A DNA stretch of 64,000 nucleotides from Pseudomonas sp. CFII64. GTDB taxonomy: Bacteria > Pseudomonadota > Gammaproteobacteria > Pseudomonadales > Pseudomonadaceae. Every line of letters starts with the position of its first letter. The first letter of the stretch is position 1. A model generated the notes under the pieces. That model was given only the letters and a program-made list of their open reading frames with translations, was not told the DNA's origin and did not search any database. This document shows positions 17,971-26,984 of the stretch, piece by piece. The DNA lies in contig NZ_ATLO01000053.1 of assembly GCF_000416235.1 (NCBI RefSeq), positions 1 to 64,000 of the forward strand, read 5' to 3'. A program made the position numbers and the translations under genes.

Positions 17971-18638
17971 GTCATGTGTTTACCCTGCTGGTCGCGCGCG
18001 AAGCCCGGCTGTTGATCCGTCGCCCGGCAGAGCTGGCCAACCCCTTGGTGTTCTTCGCCATCGTCATCGCGTTGTTCCCGCTGGCGGTCGGACCGGAGAC
18101 TCAATTGTTGCAAACCTTGTCGCCGGGGTTAGTCTGGGTAGCGGCACTGTTGTCCGTGCTGCTCTCGCTGGACGGCCTGTTTCGCAGTGATTTCGAGGAC
18201 GGTTCCCTTGAGCAGTGGGTCCTTTCGTCGCACCCCCTGGCCCTTCTGGTTCTGGCCAAAGTGCTGGCACACTGGGCTTTCTCCGGGCTGGCACTGGTAT
18301 TGTTGGCACCATTGCTGGCCCTGATGCTGGGTTTACCCAGTCAGTGCCTGCCGGTGTTGTTGTTTTCGTTGTTGCTGGGCACGCCGGTATTGAGCCTGCT
18401 GGGAGCAGTGGGCGCGGCGTTGACGGTGGGACTCAAGCGCGGCGGCCTGTTGCTGGCGCTGCTGATTCTGCCCTTGTACATCCCGGTGTTGATTCTGGGC
18501 AGCGGCGCTTTGCAGGCAGCATTGCAAGGCATGCCGGCCACGGGTTACCTGCTCTGGCTTGGCAGCCTGACCGCCCTCGCGGTAACCCTGACACCTTTTG
18601 CAATAGCGGCTGGCCTGAAAATCAGCGTCGGCGAATAA
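17967..18638 (+). CDS. ccmB: Heme exporter-type membrane subunit CcmB
   Basis: CcmB is the six-helix membrane partner of CcmA. ATG 17967 (MSHVFTLLVAREARLLIRRPAELANPLVFF) is the family start and overlaps the ccmA stop. The 223-residue protein contains FEDGSLEQWVLS and repeated Leu-rich membrane helices. About 55 bases separate it from ccmC. Confidence 0.95.
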   Translation: MSHVFTLLVAREARLLIRRPAELANPLVFFAIVIALFPLAVGPETQLLQTLSPGLVWVAALLSVLLSLDGLFRSDFEDGSLEQWVLSSHPLALLVLAKVLAHWAFSGLALVLLAPLLALMLGLPSQCLPVLLFSLLLGTPVLSLLGAVGAALTVGLKRGGLLLALLILPLYIPVLILGSGALQAALQGMPATGYLLWLGSLTALAVTLTPFAIAAGLKISVGE

Positions 18639-18692
18639 TTGAGGTTCTGACAGGCCGACATCGGACCTGGCAGTAAAAACCCGAGCTACACC

Positions 18693-19523
18693 GTGATGAA
18701 AGGCGGCTTGATGAAAGGCAGCGTGACGAAAAACAGCGCTAAAAGCGGCGTGAGCTGGGCATGGTTCCACAAGCTCGGTTCACCGAAATGGTTCTACGGC
18801 ATCAGCGGACGTCTGTTGCCGTGGCTGAGCATCGCAGCGGTACTTTTCATAAGTATCGGCGTGGTCTGGGGCCTGGCATTCGCACCACCGGATTATCAGC
18901 AAGGCAACAGCTTTCGCATCATCTATATCCATGTGCCGACGGCCATGCTCGCCCAGTCCTGCTACGTCATGCTGGCGGTCTGCGGTGTGGTCGGCCTGGT
19001 GTGGAAAATGAAGATCGCCGATGTGGCGCTGCAGTGTGCAGCACCCATCGGTGCGTGGATGACTGCCGTGGCGCTGGCCACCGGCGCCATCTGGGGCAAG
19101 CCCACCTGGGGGTCGTGGTGGGTCTGGGATGCACGCCTTACGTCCATGTTGATCCTGCTTTTCCTGTACTTCGGTCTTATTGCCCTGGGCAACGCGATCA
19201 GTAATCGTGACAGCGCCGCCAAGGCCTGTGCGGTGCTGGCGATTGTCGGGGTGATCAACATCCCGATCATCAAATATTCGGTGGAATGGTGGAACACCCT
19301 GCATCAGGGCGTCACGTTCAGCCTCACCGAAAAACCGGCGATGCCCGCCGAAATGTGGCTGCCGTTGCTGTTCACGGTGCTGGGTTTCTACTGCTTCTTT
19401 GGTGCGGTCCTGCTGATGCGCATGCGCCTGGAAATTCTCAAGCGCGAGGCGCGCGCCAGCTGGGTCAAGGCTGAGGTGCTCAAAGCCCTGGGCCACCCCT
19501 CTGCGAAGGAAGGCGCACAATGA
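18693..19523 (+). CDS. ccmC: Heme-handling protein CcmC
   Basis: CcmC presents heme to CcmE at the periplasmic face. The 276-residue protein has six membrane helices and the WWD motif WGSWWVWDARLTS. Conserved periplasmic His ligands lie in YIHVP and the NTLHQG loop. The N-terminus has two possible starts (MMKGGLMKGS...); the first is given here and a start at 18711 is equally possible. Its stop overlaps ccmD (ATGA). Confidence 0.95.
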   Translation: MMKGGLMKGSVTKNSAKSGVSWAWFHKLGSPKWFYGISGRLLPWLSIAAVLFISIGVVWGLAFAPPDYQQGNSFRIIYIHVPTAMLAQSCYVMLAVCGVVGLVWKMKIADVALQCAAPIGAWMTAVALATGAIWGKPTWGSWWVWDARLTSMLILLFLYFGLIALGNAISNRDSAAKACAVLAIVGVINIPIIKYSVEWWNTLHQGVTFSLTEKPAMPAEMWLPLLFTVLGFYCFFGAVLLMRMRLEILKREARASWVKAEVLKALGHPSAKEGAQ

Positions 19524-19696
19524 ATTTTGCTTCATTCGGTGAATTCCTGGCCATGGGTCACCATGGCCTTTACGTCTGGTCGGCCTACGGCATTTGCCTT
19601 TGGGTGCTGGCCATGAACGTCGGGCTGCCGCTGTTGGCCCGCCGGCGTTACCTGCAACAAGAGGCGCGTCGTTTGCGTCGGGAGAATCAGAAGTGA
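19520..19696 (+). CDS. ccmD: Heme exporter small subunit CcmD
   Basis: This 58-residue protein has one membrane helix (YVWSAYGICLWVLAMNVGLPLLA) followed by an Arg-rich cytoplasmic tail (RRRYLQQEARRLRRENQK), the CcmD pattern. CcmD bridges CcmAB and CcmC-CcmE and helps release holo-CcmE. The start overlaps the ccmC stop and its stop overlaps the ccmE GTG start. Confidence 0.93.
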   Translation: MNFASFGEFLAMGHHGLYVWSAYGICLWVLAMNVGLPLLARRRYLQQEARRLRRENQK

Positions 19697-20160
19697 ATCC
19701 GCTGCGTAGAAAGCGTCTGTTGATCATCGTCGCGATACTGGCCGGGGTCGGCATCGCCGTCACCCTGGCCTTGAGTGCCCTCAAGGAAAACATCAACCTG
19801 TTCTATACCCCGAGCCAGATCGCCAACGGCGAAGCCCCACACGACACGCGTATTCGTGCCGGCGGCATGGTGGAAAAAGGTTCGCTGCAGCGTTCCGGGG
19901 ACTCGCTGGACGTCAGGTTCATCGTCACCGACTTCAATAAATCAGTGACCATTACCTATCGCGGCATCCTCCCGGACCTGTTCCGCGAAGGGCAGGGCAT
20001 CGTCGCGTTGGGCAAACTCAACGCCGATGGCGTCGTGGTCGCCGACGAAGTGCTGGCCAAGCACGACGAAAAATACATGCCGCCTGAAGTCACCAAGGCG
20101 CTCAAAGAGAGCGGTCAGGCTGCACCGGCGTCGCCTTCTTCACCTTCCAAGCAGGGTTGA
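19693..20160 (+). CDS. ccmE: Heme chaperone CcmE
   Basis: CcmE binds heme covalently through a histidine and carries it to the CcmF/H ligase. With a GTG start at 19693 (overlapping the ccmD stop, GTGA) the protein has 155 residues: a membrane anchor (LLIIVAILAGVGIAVTLALSAL), an OB-fold beta domain and the heme-binding His near residue 124 in LAKHDEKYMPPEV. The length and motif are typical. An in-frame upstream start would run into ccmD and is not credible. Confidence 0.94.
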   Translation: MNPLRRKRLLIIVAILAGVGIAVTLALSALKENINLFYTPSQIANGEAPHDTRIRAGGMVEKGSLQRSGDSLDVRFIVTDFNKSVTITYRGILPDLFREGQGIVALGKLNADGVVVADEVLAKHDEKYMPPEVTKALKESGQAAPASPSSPSKQG

Positions 20161-20163
20161 ACC

Positions 20164-22137
20164 ATGATTCCTGAACTCGGCCATCTGGCCATGATTCTGG
20201 CGCTGTGCTTCGCCGTCGTGCAGGCCTTCGTGCCGCTGATGGGCGCATGGCGCGGTGACCGCATGTGGATGGGTCTGGCGCAGCCAGCGGCGTGGGGGCA
20301 GTTCACCTTTCTGATTTTCGCTTTCGGTTGCCTGACTTACGCCTTCATGACCGACGATTTTTCCGTGGCCTACGTCGCGGAAAACTCCAACAGTGCCTTG
20401 CCGTGGTACTTCAAATTCAGCGCCGTATGGGGCGCGCACGAAGGTTCGCTGCTGCTCTGGGCAGTGATTCTCGGCGCGTGGACCTTTGCGGTGTCGATCT
20501 TCTCCCGACAGTTGCCTCAAGTGATGCTGGCCCGAGTGCTGGCGGTGATGGGCATGATCAGCATCGGCTTCATGCTGTTCCTGATCCTGACCTCCAACCC
20601 GTTCTCGCGGATCCTGCCGCAAATTCCGGCCAACGGCCGCGATCTCAATCCGTTGTTGCAGGACATTGGCCTGATCGTGCATCCGCCGATGCTGTACATG
20701 GGTTATGTCGGGTTTTCGGTGGCGTTCGCTTTCGCCATTGCCGCATTGCTCGGCGGGCGTCTTGATGCGGCCTGGGCGCGCTGGTCGCGACCATGGACCA
20801 TCGTTGCCTGGGCGTTTCTCGGCATTGGCATCACTCTGGGCTCCTGGTGGGCCTATTACGAACTTGGCTGGGGCGGCTGGTGGTTCTGGGACCCGGTGGA
20901 AAATGCCTCGTTCATGCCCTGGTTAGTCGGCACGGCGTTGATTCACTCACTGGCTGTGACGGAAAAACGCGGCGTATTCAAGAGCTGGACGGTGCTTTTG
21001 GCCATTGCGGCGTTTTCCCTGAGCCTGCTGGGAACATTCCTGGTGCGCTCCGGCGTCCTGACCTCGGTTCACGCGTTCGCTTCCGACCCGGCGCGGGGCG
21101 TGTTCATTCTGATTTTCCTGCTGTTCGTGGTGGGCGGTTCGCTGACCTTGTTCGCCTTCCGCGCCCCGGTGGTGAAAAGCCACGTCGGCTTTGGCCTGTG
21201 GTCGCGAGAAACCCTGCTGTTGGGCAATAACCTGGTATTGGTGGTCGCCGCTTCGATGATTCTGCTCGGCACCCTCTACCCGCTGGTGCTCGACGCCCTG
21301 AGCGGCGCGAAGATGTCCGTTGGCCCGCCTTACTTCAACGCGCTGTTCGTGCCCTTGATGGGCTTGCTGATGGCGGTGATGGCGGTTGGCGTGCTGGTGC
21401 GCTGGAAAGACACACCGGTCAAATGGCTGCTGAGCATGCTGGCACCGGTCCTGATCGGCAGCGCCGTGCTGGCGGTGATCGCCGGTTTCGCCATGGACGA
21501 TTTCCACTGGGCGGTGCTGGCGACCTTCATGCTGGCCGCGTGGGTATTGCTGGCGGGCGTTCGCGACCTGCTGGACAAGACTCGCCACAAAGGCCTGATC
21601 AAAGGCGCGCGGGGCATGACCCGCAGCTATTGGGGCATGCAGGTTGCGCACATCGGGATCGCCGTGTGCGCCCTCGGCGTGGTGCTTTCCAGCCAGAACA
21701 GCGCCGAACGCGACTTGCGTCTGGCGCCCGGTGAATCCATGGAACTGGGCGGCTACATGTTCGTGTTCGACGGCGCCAAACATTATCAGGGCCCGAACTT
21801 CACCTCGGATCGCGCCACCATTCGCGTCCTGGAAGACGGCAGGCAAGTGACGATCCTGCACCCGGAAAAACGCCTGTACACCGTGCAGCAATCGATGATG
21901 ACCGAAGCCGGTATCGACGCCGGTTTCACCCGTGACCTTTACGTGGCGCTGGGCGAACCGCTCGGCGACGGCGCCTGGGCGGTCCGGGTTCACGTCAAGC
22001 CGTTCGTGCGCTGGATCTGGTTTGGCGGTTTGATCACAGCATTGGGAGGCGTTTTGGCAGCGATGGACAAGCGTTACCGGGTCAAGGTTAAAAGCAAGGT
22101 TCGTGACGCCCTGGGCATCGCGGAGGCGGTGGTATGA
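20164..22137 (+). CDS. ccmF: Cytochrome c heme ligase subunit CcmF
   Basis: CcmF, with CcmH/CcmI, ligates heme to apocytochrome c. The 657-residue membrane protein has the WWD motif (GWGGWWFWDPVENASFMPWL), conserved His residues in VHPPMLYMGYVG and GAHEGSLLLW, and about 15 helices. The start follows the ccmE stop by three bases and the stop overlaps ccmG (ATGA). Confidence 0.96.
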   Translation: MIPELGHLAMILALCFAVVQAFVPLMGAWRGDRMWMGLAQPAAWGQFTFLIFAFGCLTYAFMTDDFSVAYVAENSNSALPWYFKFSAVWGAHEGSLLLWAVILGAWTFAVSIFSRQLPQVMLARVLAVMGMISIGFMLFLILTSNPFSRILPQIPANGRDLNPLLQDIGLIVHPPMLYMGYVGFSVAFAFAIAALLGGRLDAAWARWSRPWTIVAWAFLGIGITLGSWWAYYELGWGGWWFWDPVENASFMPWLVGTALIHSLAVTEKRGVFKSWTVLLAIAAFSLSLLGTFLVRSGVLTSVHAFASDPARGVFILIFLLFVVGGSLTLFAFRAPVVKSHVGFGLWSRETLLLGNNLVLVVAASMILLGTLYPLVLDALSGAKMSVGPPYFNALFVPLMGLLMAVMAVGVLVRWKDTPVKWLLSMLAPVLIGSAVLAVIAGFAMDDFHWAVLATFMLAAWVLLAGVRDLLDKTRHKGLIKGARGMTRSYWGMQVAHIGIAVCALGVVLSSQNSAERDLRLAPGESMELGGYMFVFDGAKHYQGPNFTSDRATIRVLEDGRQVTILHPEKRLYTVQQSMMTEAGIDAGFTRDLYVALGEPLGDGAWAVRVHVKPFVRWIWFGGLITALGGVLAAMDKRYRVKVKSKVRDALGIAEAVV

Positions 22138-22670
22138 AGCGTTGGATCCTGTTGTTGCCGCTGGCGATTTTCCTCGCGGTCGCAGTGTTTCTCTATCGCG
22201 GTCTGTACCTGGATCCGGCCGAGTTGCCGTCGGCCTTGATCAACAAGCCCTTCCCCGAGTTTTCCCTGCCTCAGGTGCAAGGCGACAAGGTGTTGACCCG
22301 CGCCGACCTGCTGGGCAAGCCGGCGCTGGTCAACGTCTGGGGCACCTGGTGCGTGGCGTGCCGGGTCGAGCATCCGGTGCTCAACAAACTGGCTCAGCAA
22401 GGCGTGGTGATCTACGGCATCAACTACAAGGATGTGAATGCCGACGCCCTGAAATGGCTGCAGGACTTTCATGACCCTTATCAGCTGAACATCCGCGACG
22501 AGCAGGGCAGCCTGGGCCTGAATCTGGGCGTCTACGGCGCGCCGGAGACCTTCCTGATCGACAGCAAAGGCATCATTCGTCACAAGTACGTCGGCGTGAT
22601 TGACGAAACCGTGTGGCGCGAACAGTTGGCTGGGTTGTATCAGGGGCTGGTTGACGAGGCCAGGCAATGA
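22134..22670 (+). CDS. ccmG: Thiol:disulfide oxidoreductase CcmG (DsbE)
   Basis: CcmG is a membrane-anchored periplasmic thioredoxin that keeps apocytochrome CXXCH cysteines reduced. The 178-residue protein has an N-terminal anchor (ILLLPLAIFLAVAVFLYRGLYL) and the active site WCVAC at residues 72-76 in VNVWGTWCVACRVEHP. The insertion GVYGAPETFLIDSKG is typical of the family. Its stop overlaps the ccmH start. Confidence 0.95.
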   Translation: MKRWILLLPLAIFLAVAVFLYRGLYLDPAELPSALINKPFPEFSLPQVQGDKVLTRADLLGKPALVNVWGTWCVACRVEHPVLNKLAQQGVVIYGINYKDVNADALKWLQDFHDPYQLNIRDEQGSLGLNLGVYGAPETFLIDSKGIIRHKYVGVIDETVWREQLAGLYQGLVDEARQ

Positions 22671-23137
22671 AGCGCTGGATAACTGCCGCATTGTTGACAC
22701 TTGGGCTGGCCACTGTGGCCCATGCCGCCATCGATGCCTATGAGTTTCGCGATGACGCCGAACGCGCGCGTTACGCCGAGCTGACCAAAGAGCTGCGTTG
22801 CCCCAAGTGCCAGAATCAGGACATCGCCGATTCCAACGCCCCGATCGCCGCCGACCTGCGCAAGGAAATCTTCCGCATGCTTGGCGAAGGGCAGAGCAAT
22901 CAGCAGATCATTGATTTCATGGTTGATCGCTATGGCGATTTCGTGCGCTACAAGCCGGCTCTCAACTCAAGCACCTGGCTGCTCTGGTTCGGCCCGGCCG
23001 GTCTGCTGATCGGCGGCTTGTTGGTCATTGGCGTGATTGTCGTACGTCGCCGTGGCCAGGGTCGCAACAAGAGCGACGCCCTTTCCGACGAGGAGCGTCA
23101 GCGCCTCGCCCACCTGCTGGATAAAAACCGCGAATGA
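22667..23137 (+). CDS. ccmH: Cytochrome c maturation protein CcmH (CcmL)
   Basis: CcmH resolves disulfides with apocytochrome c. The 156-residue protein has a signal peptide, the redox motif LRCPKCQNQDIADSNA (Cys at about 45 and 48) and one C-terminal membrane helix (WLLWFGPAGLLIGGLLVIGVIVV). It is the short form, with the TPR part encoded separately by ccmI. The stop overlaps ccmI. Confidence 0.95.
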   Translation: MKRWITAALLTLGLATVAHAAIDAYEFRDDAERARYAELTKELRCPKCQNQDIADSNAPIAADLRKEIFRMLGEGQSNQQIIDFMVDRYGDFVRYKPALNSSTWLLWFGPAGLLIGGLLVIGVIVVRRRGQGRNKSDALSDEERQRLAHLLDKNRE

Positions 23138-24339
23138 TTGATTTCTGGCTAGCTGCTGGCCTGCTGTTGCTGGTGGCCCTGAGTTTCCTGCTGATCCCGG
23201 TCCTGCGTGGCCGTCGTGCGCAAAGCGAAGAAGACCGCACTGCGCTCAATGTCGCGCTGTATCAGGAGCGCGTGGCCGAACTGCAAGGGCAGCAAGCGGA
23301 GGGCGTGTTGTCTGCGGTGCAAATGGACAATGGCCGCGCCGAAGCTGCCCGCGAGTTGCTGGCTGACACCGAGGGCGTCGAACCGCTGCGCACCTCGCGT
23401 CTGGGCAAACCGCTGCCATTGCTGGCGGCGGTGTTGGTGCCGGTGCTGGGCCTGGCGATGTATCTGCATTTCGGCGCCAGTGACAAGGTCGAGCTGACTC
23501 GGGAATTCGCCCAGCCGCCGGGCTCGATTCAGGAGATGACCAGCCGCCTGGAGCGCGCAGTCAAAGCCCAGCCGGATTCGGCCGAGGGCATTTATTTCCT
23601 GGCGCGCACCTACATGGCCCAGGATCGTCCGGCGGACGCTGCGGCGATGTTCGAACGTGCCGCAGCCCTGGCCGGCCGGCCGCCGGAACTGCTCGGGCAA
23701 TGGGCGCAGGCGTTGTACTTCGCCGGTGGCAAGAAATTCACCCCGCACGTCCAGGCCCTGACCGACGAAGCCCTCAAGGCCGATCCGAAGGAAGTCACCA
23801 GCCTGGGTCTGTTGGGCATCGCCGCTTTCGAGACTGAGCGTTACCAGCAAGCCGTGGATTACTGGAAGCGGCTGTTGGCGGTGCTGCCGCCACAGGATCC
23901 GTCCCGGTCGGCGCTGGAAGGCGGTATCGCCCGCGCGACTGAGAAGCTGACCGCCAGCGGCGGCGTTGTTCAGACGCCTGCGGTTGTCGCGAGCCAGACG
24001 GCGCGCATCAAAGTCCGGGTCGATCTGGCCCCGGAACTGAAAGCCAGAACAGCACCGGGCGATAGCGTGTTCATCTTCGCCCGCGCGATCAAAGGCCCGC
24101 CGGCACCACTGGCGGTCAAGCGCGTGACGGTCGCGGACCTGCCGGCAGAAGTCGAACTGGCAGACGCCGACGCGATGATGCCGCAACTGAAACTGTCCAA
24201 CTTCCCTGAAGTCCAACTGGTGGCGCGGGTATCCCGTGCAGGCCAGCCGACCACCGGCGAGTGGATCGGCCGCAGCAAGCCGCTGGCCAGCAGCGTCACG
24301 GCGTTGCAGACGCTCACCATCGACAGTCCAGATCAGTAG
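23134..24339 (+). CDS. ccmI: Cytochrome c maturation TPR protein CcmI
   Basis: CcmI captures apocytochromes c by their C-terminus for the ligase. The 401-residue protein has two membrane helices (FWLAAGLLLLVALSFLLIPVL and PLLAAVLVPVLGLAMYLHF) and a leucine-zipper-like cytoplasmic loop (EERxTALNVALYQERVAELQGQQ). The periplasmic region has TPR repeats (about 130-260) and a C-terminal beta domain (RIKVRVDLAPELKARTAPGDSVFIFARAIKGPPAPLAVKR). It closes the ccm operon. Confidence 0.93.
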   Translation: MIDFWLAAGLLLLVALSFLLIPVLRGRRAQSEEDRTALNVALYQERVAELQGQQAEGVLSAVQMDNGRAEAARELLADTEGVEPLRTSRLGKPLPLLAAVLVPVLGLAMYLHFGASDKVELTREFAQPPGSIQEMTSRLERAVKAQPDSAEGIYFLARTYMAQDRPADAAAMFERAAALAGRPPELLGQWAQALYFAGGKKFTPHVQALTDEALKADPKEVTSLGLLGIAAFETERYQQAVDYWKRLLAVLPPQDPSRSALEGGIARATEKLTASGGVVQTPAVVASQTARIKVRVDLAPELKARTAPGDSVFIFARAIKGPPAPLAVKRVTVADLPAEVELADADAMMPQLKLSNFPEVQLVARVSRAGQPTTGEWIGRSKPLASSVTALQTLTIDSPDQ

Positions 24340-24350
24340 AGAATCCGCTT

Positions 24351-24746
24351 ATGTACCGCGCAGCACGCATCACCTTGTTGGGTATGGTCCTTGGCCTGAG
24401 TGCCTGTGCGGTCCAGCCCACCGGACCACGCAGCCAGGAGCCGATCCAGAGCTTGCCCGGCAAGCCATCGGCGCCGAGTAAGCCAAGCGCTCCGCAAACG
24501 CCCAAGGCGCCAGCGGCAGGCCCGAAGACCTCGGCCAACTTCGCGCCGCCACCGGGTGGCAACAGTCATTGGGATGCAAAGCTCGGCGTCCACGTACTGG
24601 ATGATCAACCGAACACCTTCTACCGCCAGCGCACCTACTATCGCTGGAATAGCGGCTGGAGCTGGTCAACCACGCCCAACGGCCCGTGGCAGGACACCGA
24701 TTCCAGCGGCGTGCCAGCGGGTTTGAGTCGTCAGTTCGGCAATTGA
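24351..24746 (+). CDS. Small Pro-rich outer-membrane lipoprotein
   Basis: Starting at ATG 24351 this 131-residue protein has a lipoprotein signal with the lipobox LGLSAC (Cys about 18), a Pro/Ser/Lys/Ala-rich linker (about 35-65) and a short aromatic C-terminal domain (NSHWDAKLGVHVLDDQPNTFYRQRTYYRWNSGWSWSTTPNGPW). It lies 11 bases after ccmI and could be cotranscribed. I do not know a function. It is a conserved-hypothetical type seen behind ccmI in pseudomonads. Confidence 0.75.
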   Translation: MYRAARITLLGMVLGLSACAVQPTGPRSQEPIQSLPGKPSAPSKPSAPQTPKAPAAGPKTSANFAPPPGGNSHWDAKLGVHVLDDQPNTFYRQRTYYRWNSGWSWSTTPNGPWQDTDSSGVPAGLSRQFGN

Positions 24747-24820
24747 AATGTTCCAGATAGTGGGTCGTCTGGAGGGTCGAATTGCGAGCGTATCCACTTT
24801 TGCCGTTCGCTGATTCTGTT

Positions 24821-24960
24821 GGCGCGAGGCTTGCCCGCGAATACGTCGTTTCAGAATTGGAATTTCATCGGATATGCCGGGGTTTCCCTGGACGAATCAG
24901 ACGCCGCAGTCACCCAGGTCACCGCGGCGTCGTTCTTCGCGGGCAAGCCTCGCTCCAACG
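24821..24960. repeat. REPIN (paired inverted REP units)
   Basis: GCGAGGCTTGCCCGCGAA near 24824-24841 recurs inverted as TTCGCGGGCAAGCCTCGC at about 24937-24954, flanking about 95 bases of unrelated sequence. These are the same REP family as the pair near 14978/15088. The rest of 24747-25016 holds nothing else I recognise. Confidence 0.85.
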
Positions 24961-25016
24961 GGAACGAGGTTTTGTTGCGCGACAATGCCGCCTCTGATGA
25001 CGCACGCCTAAAGGTC

Positions 25017-25799
25017 TCAGGCCTTTGCAGTCTCAGCGGCAGCCGCAGCCTTAGCCGCGGCCTTTTCCTGCGCCTCGCGTGCGACGTCGCGTGAGGCCAT
25101 GATGGCTGCATGCGTTTCCTTCGTCGCGAGTTCACCTTTGCTCCATAGCTGGTGCGAAAACCAACCCGCCATGGCCTCTGGATTCAGGGTAGTGGTTTTG
25201 GGGATGAACAACGCCGCCAGATCAATGGTGCTGGCGAAATTGTTTTCGTCCAGCTGGTAATCGCCCAGATAAGAGCCACCCCAGTTTCCGTCGGCCGCCA
25301 CCAAGTCTATGGAGACATCCCGGTAGGTGTCGGCAGCGCCTATCAGCGTGCTGGAGGCGTTTAATAGCTTATCCAGTTGATCCATATCGGTAAGGCTGAG
25401 CTCGCCGGCAGGGTTGAGTGCCTTGAGTTTGCCGTCGGCTTCGATAGTAAAGCCGAATTTCTTCTCGGCGAGGTCCGGGAACGTGGACTCAAGAGCGGAT
25501 TTGAACTCCTCGAACGCGGATTTCAAACCATAAAAAGCACCTTGGTGCAGCTTGGCCATGGCAGGGAAGTCGGCAGACTGAGGGCGACCGTAGGTGTTTA
25601 CCACCACCATTGGCTGAGTCGACGTTGTCTGAGTTAGCGCTTGGGCTGCTTCACTTGGATGATAAATCGCCGCTGGCGTTGCGTTGCTGAACGCCGATTT
25701 CTGATCCTCGCTGATGGGCTGCGCGGACAGGGCTTGGCTGGATGGGTTCAGTCGCATTGTCGATGCCAGAGTCGAGCCGGCAGTCAAAGAGATTTCCAT
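25017..25799 (-). CDS. Hypothetical protein, possibly secreted or flagellum-independent
   Basis: This 260-residue protein starts MEISLTAGSTLASTMRLNPSSQ, with a Ser/Thr/Gln-rich N-terminal 60 residues that could be an unstructured secretion signal. A globular middle follows (MAKLHQGAFYGLKSAFEEFKSALESTFPDLAEKKFGFTIEADGKLKALNPAGELSLTDMDQLDKLLN). An Ala/Lys-rich helical tail ends it. There is no classical signal peptide or membrane helix. I do not recognise the family. It is isolated, facing away from the ccm operon, at the edge of the accessory stretch. Confidence 0.7.
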   Translation of the reverse strand: MEISLTAGSTLASTMRLNPSSQALSAQPISEDQKSAFSNATPAAIYHPSEAAQALTQTTSTQPMVVVNTYGRPQSADFPAMAKLHQGAFYGLKSAFEEFKSALESTFPDLAEKKFGFTIEADGKLKALNPAGELSLTDMDQLDKLLNASSTLIGAADTYRDVSIDLVAADGNWGGSYLGDYQLDENNFASTIDLAALFIPKTTTLNPEAMAGWFSHQLWSKGELATKETHAAIMASRDVAREAQEKAAAKAAAAAETAKA

Positions 25800-26295
25800 A
25801 TCGTCACTCCATCAACGTTTGGTGTAGGAAGTTTATCGACGACTTGTAAGATAACTTTAGCGCGCTTGGCGCAGGCTTGGAAACCGCCATCTTCAATCAC
25901 TGTTGCCTGACTCTGGGTACGCGCTTGCCGACCCCCACGAATGCGAATGTAAGCAGCCAGCGAACACACCTTGCGGGGTTTAGAGAGGCATTCACTGATG
26001 CAGCAGCAGGTTATTTCCTCGCTAGTCTTCCGAGGTGGGCAGCTACTGATGTTTCAACCGCTCGGAAGCGGTACCGATTAGATCGGAACACCCGCTGAAT
26101 GCGTAGATTTTTGGGCTTGGGCGGCGTGCGGAAAAACCCTCTTACTGGGATCACCAGAATCAGTCGAAACGATCGATTCTGGTAGTTTGAGCACGGCTGG
26201 TTTTCCTGCACTCACCGCGCGCCCTTGCCTACCCGTGGACGCGTTTCGCATGAGCTGCTGGTGCTGGCGTTGCCGTGTGGCGGACGATGACCGTC
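25800..26295. other. Non-coding gap, nothing recognised
   Basis: About 500 bases between two reverse-strand genes. Short open frames exist on both strands but lack ribosome sites and have unnatural composition. I see no RNA gene, repeat or insertion sequence here. It may mark the left boundary of the accessory region. Confidence 0.5.
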
Positions 26296-26862
26296 TTAGT
26301 GCGTAAGCCGCCGCAGCATTTCGATAAACTCATCTCGATGTTCGATCTGGCGAGCTTTGACATAGTTCAGGGCCGAGATGAAATTAGAGTCCTCGGTAAG
26401 ACCGACAAGACGTTGGTAGGTAACAATCTGGTGCTCTTCAGTGAGAATATTAGCCGCGAGATATTTTTGCGGGTTGTGGCTGAAGTTGGGGCCGGTTGGA
26501 CGCTTAAGCTTAGTCTTCGAAAATTCTCTCAGGGATACAGGCGCAGCATCATAATCGTCAATCGTTATACCCTTGATATTCAAAAATTTTTTGAATTCAT
26601 CTCGATCAATTCTCGTCGATAGCGGGCCTGCCCTGTTTGTCGAAATCTGCAACAAAATGGAGCCAACTATGTCTGCATGCTGGAGTTTGACGCGAGCAAT
26701 TCGGATAAGGCTTGCTTTTCGTGTGGGATGATCCTCATTTGAGGCTTGGGTAAGGTAAGCGATTGCGCTTGGCAACTCGCCTTCGCTCCCGCCGAATTGC
26801 GCTAAGAGCAGGTCGAAAAACTTAATCTCGGAGATGAAAGAACTTTCCGTTGTGCTACCCAT
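26296..26862 (-). CDS. Manganese-catalase-like ferritin-fold protein
   Basis: The 188-residue protein resembles the dimanganese catalase family: FDLLLAQFGGSEGELPSAIAYLTQA (helix 1, Glu), IARVKLQHADIVGSILLQI (helix 2, His), AANILTEEHQIVTYQRLVGLTED (helix 3, Glu) and YVKARQIEHRDEF (helix 4, His). In true enzymes helix 2 reads EExxH; here the Glu position is Lys (VKLQH), so one bridging metal ligand seems lost. I chose ATG 26862 (MGSTTESSFISEIKFF) because GGAGACC sits just upstream. A longer in-frame start at 26964 has no ribosome site. Catalase activity is doubtful. Confidence 0.6.
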   Translation of the reverse strand: MGSTTESSFISEIKFFDLLLAQFGGSEGELPSAIAYLTQASNEDHPTRKASLIRIARVKLQHADIVGSILLQISTNRAGPLSTRIDRDEFKKFLNIKGITIDDYDAAPVSLREFSKTKLKRPTGPNFSHNPQKYLAANILTEEHQIVTYQRLVGLTEDSNFISALNYVKARQIEHRDEFIEMLRRLTH

Positions 26863-26964
26863 GCCGGTCTCCTTTGGCACGTTTTCATTAACTACATCAC
26901 AAATGACAACCTCGGATTCGCAGGGTTCATTGCGAAGTATTCCCATTGGCTTAGCGATATCCAT

Positions 26965-26984
26965 CGACTACAAATTTCAGCTAT
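26965..26984 (+). repeat. Orphan plasmid-type iteron
   Basis: CGACTACAAATTTCAGCTAT matches the iteron consensus of the plasmid origin at 48.4-48.9 kb (CGACTACAAATTCCGGCTAT) at 18 of 20 positions, in the same orientation. It stands alone between the catalase-like gene and the XRE regulator, about 21.5 kb from the array. Confidence 0.85.
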
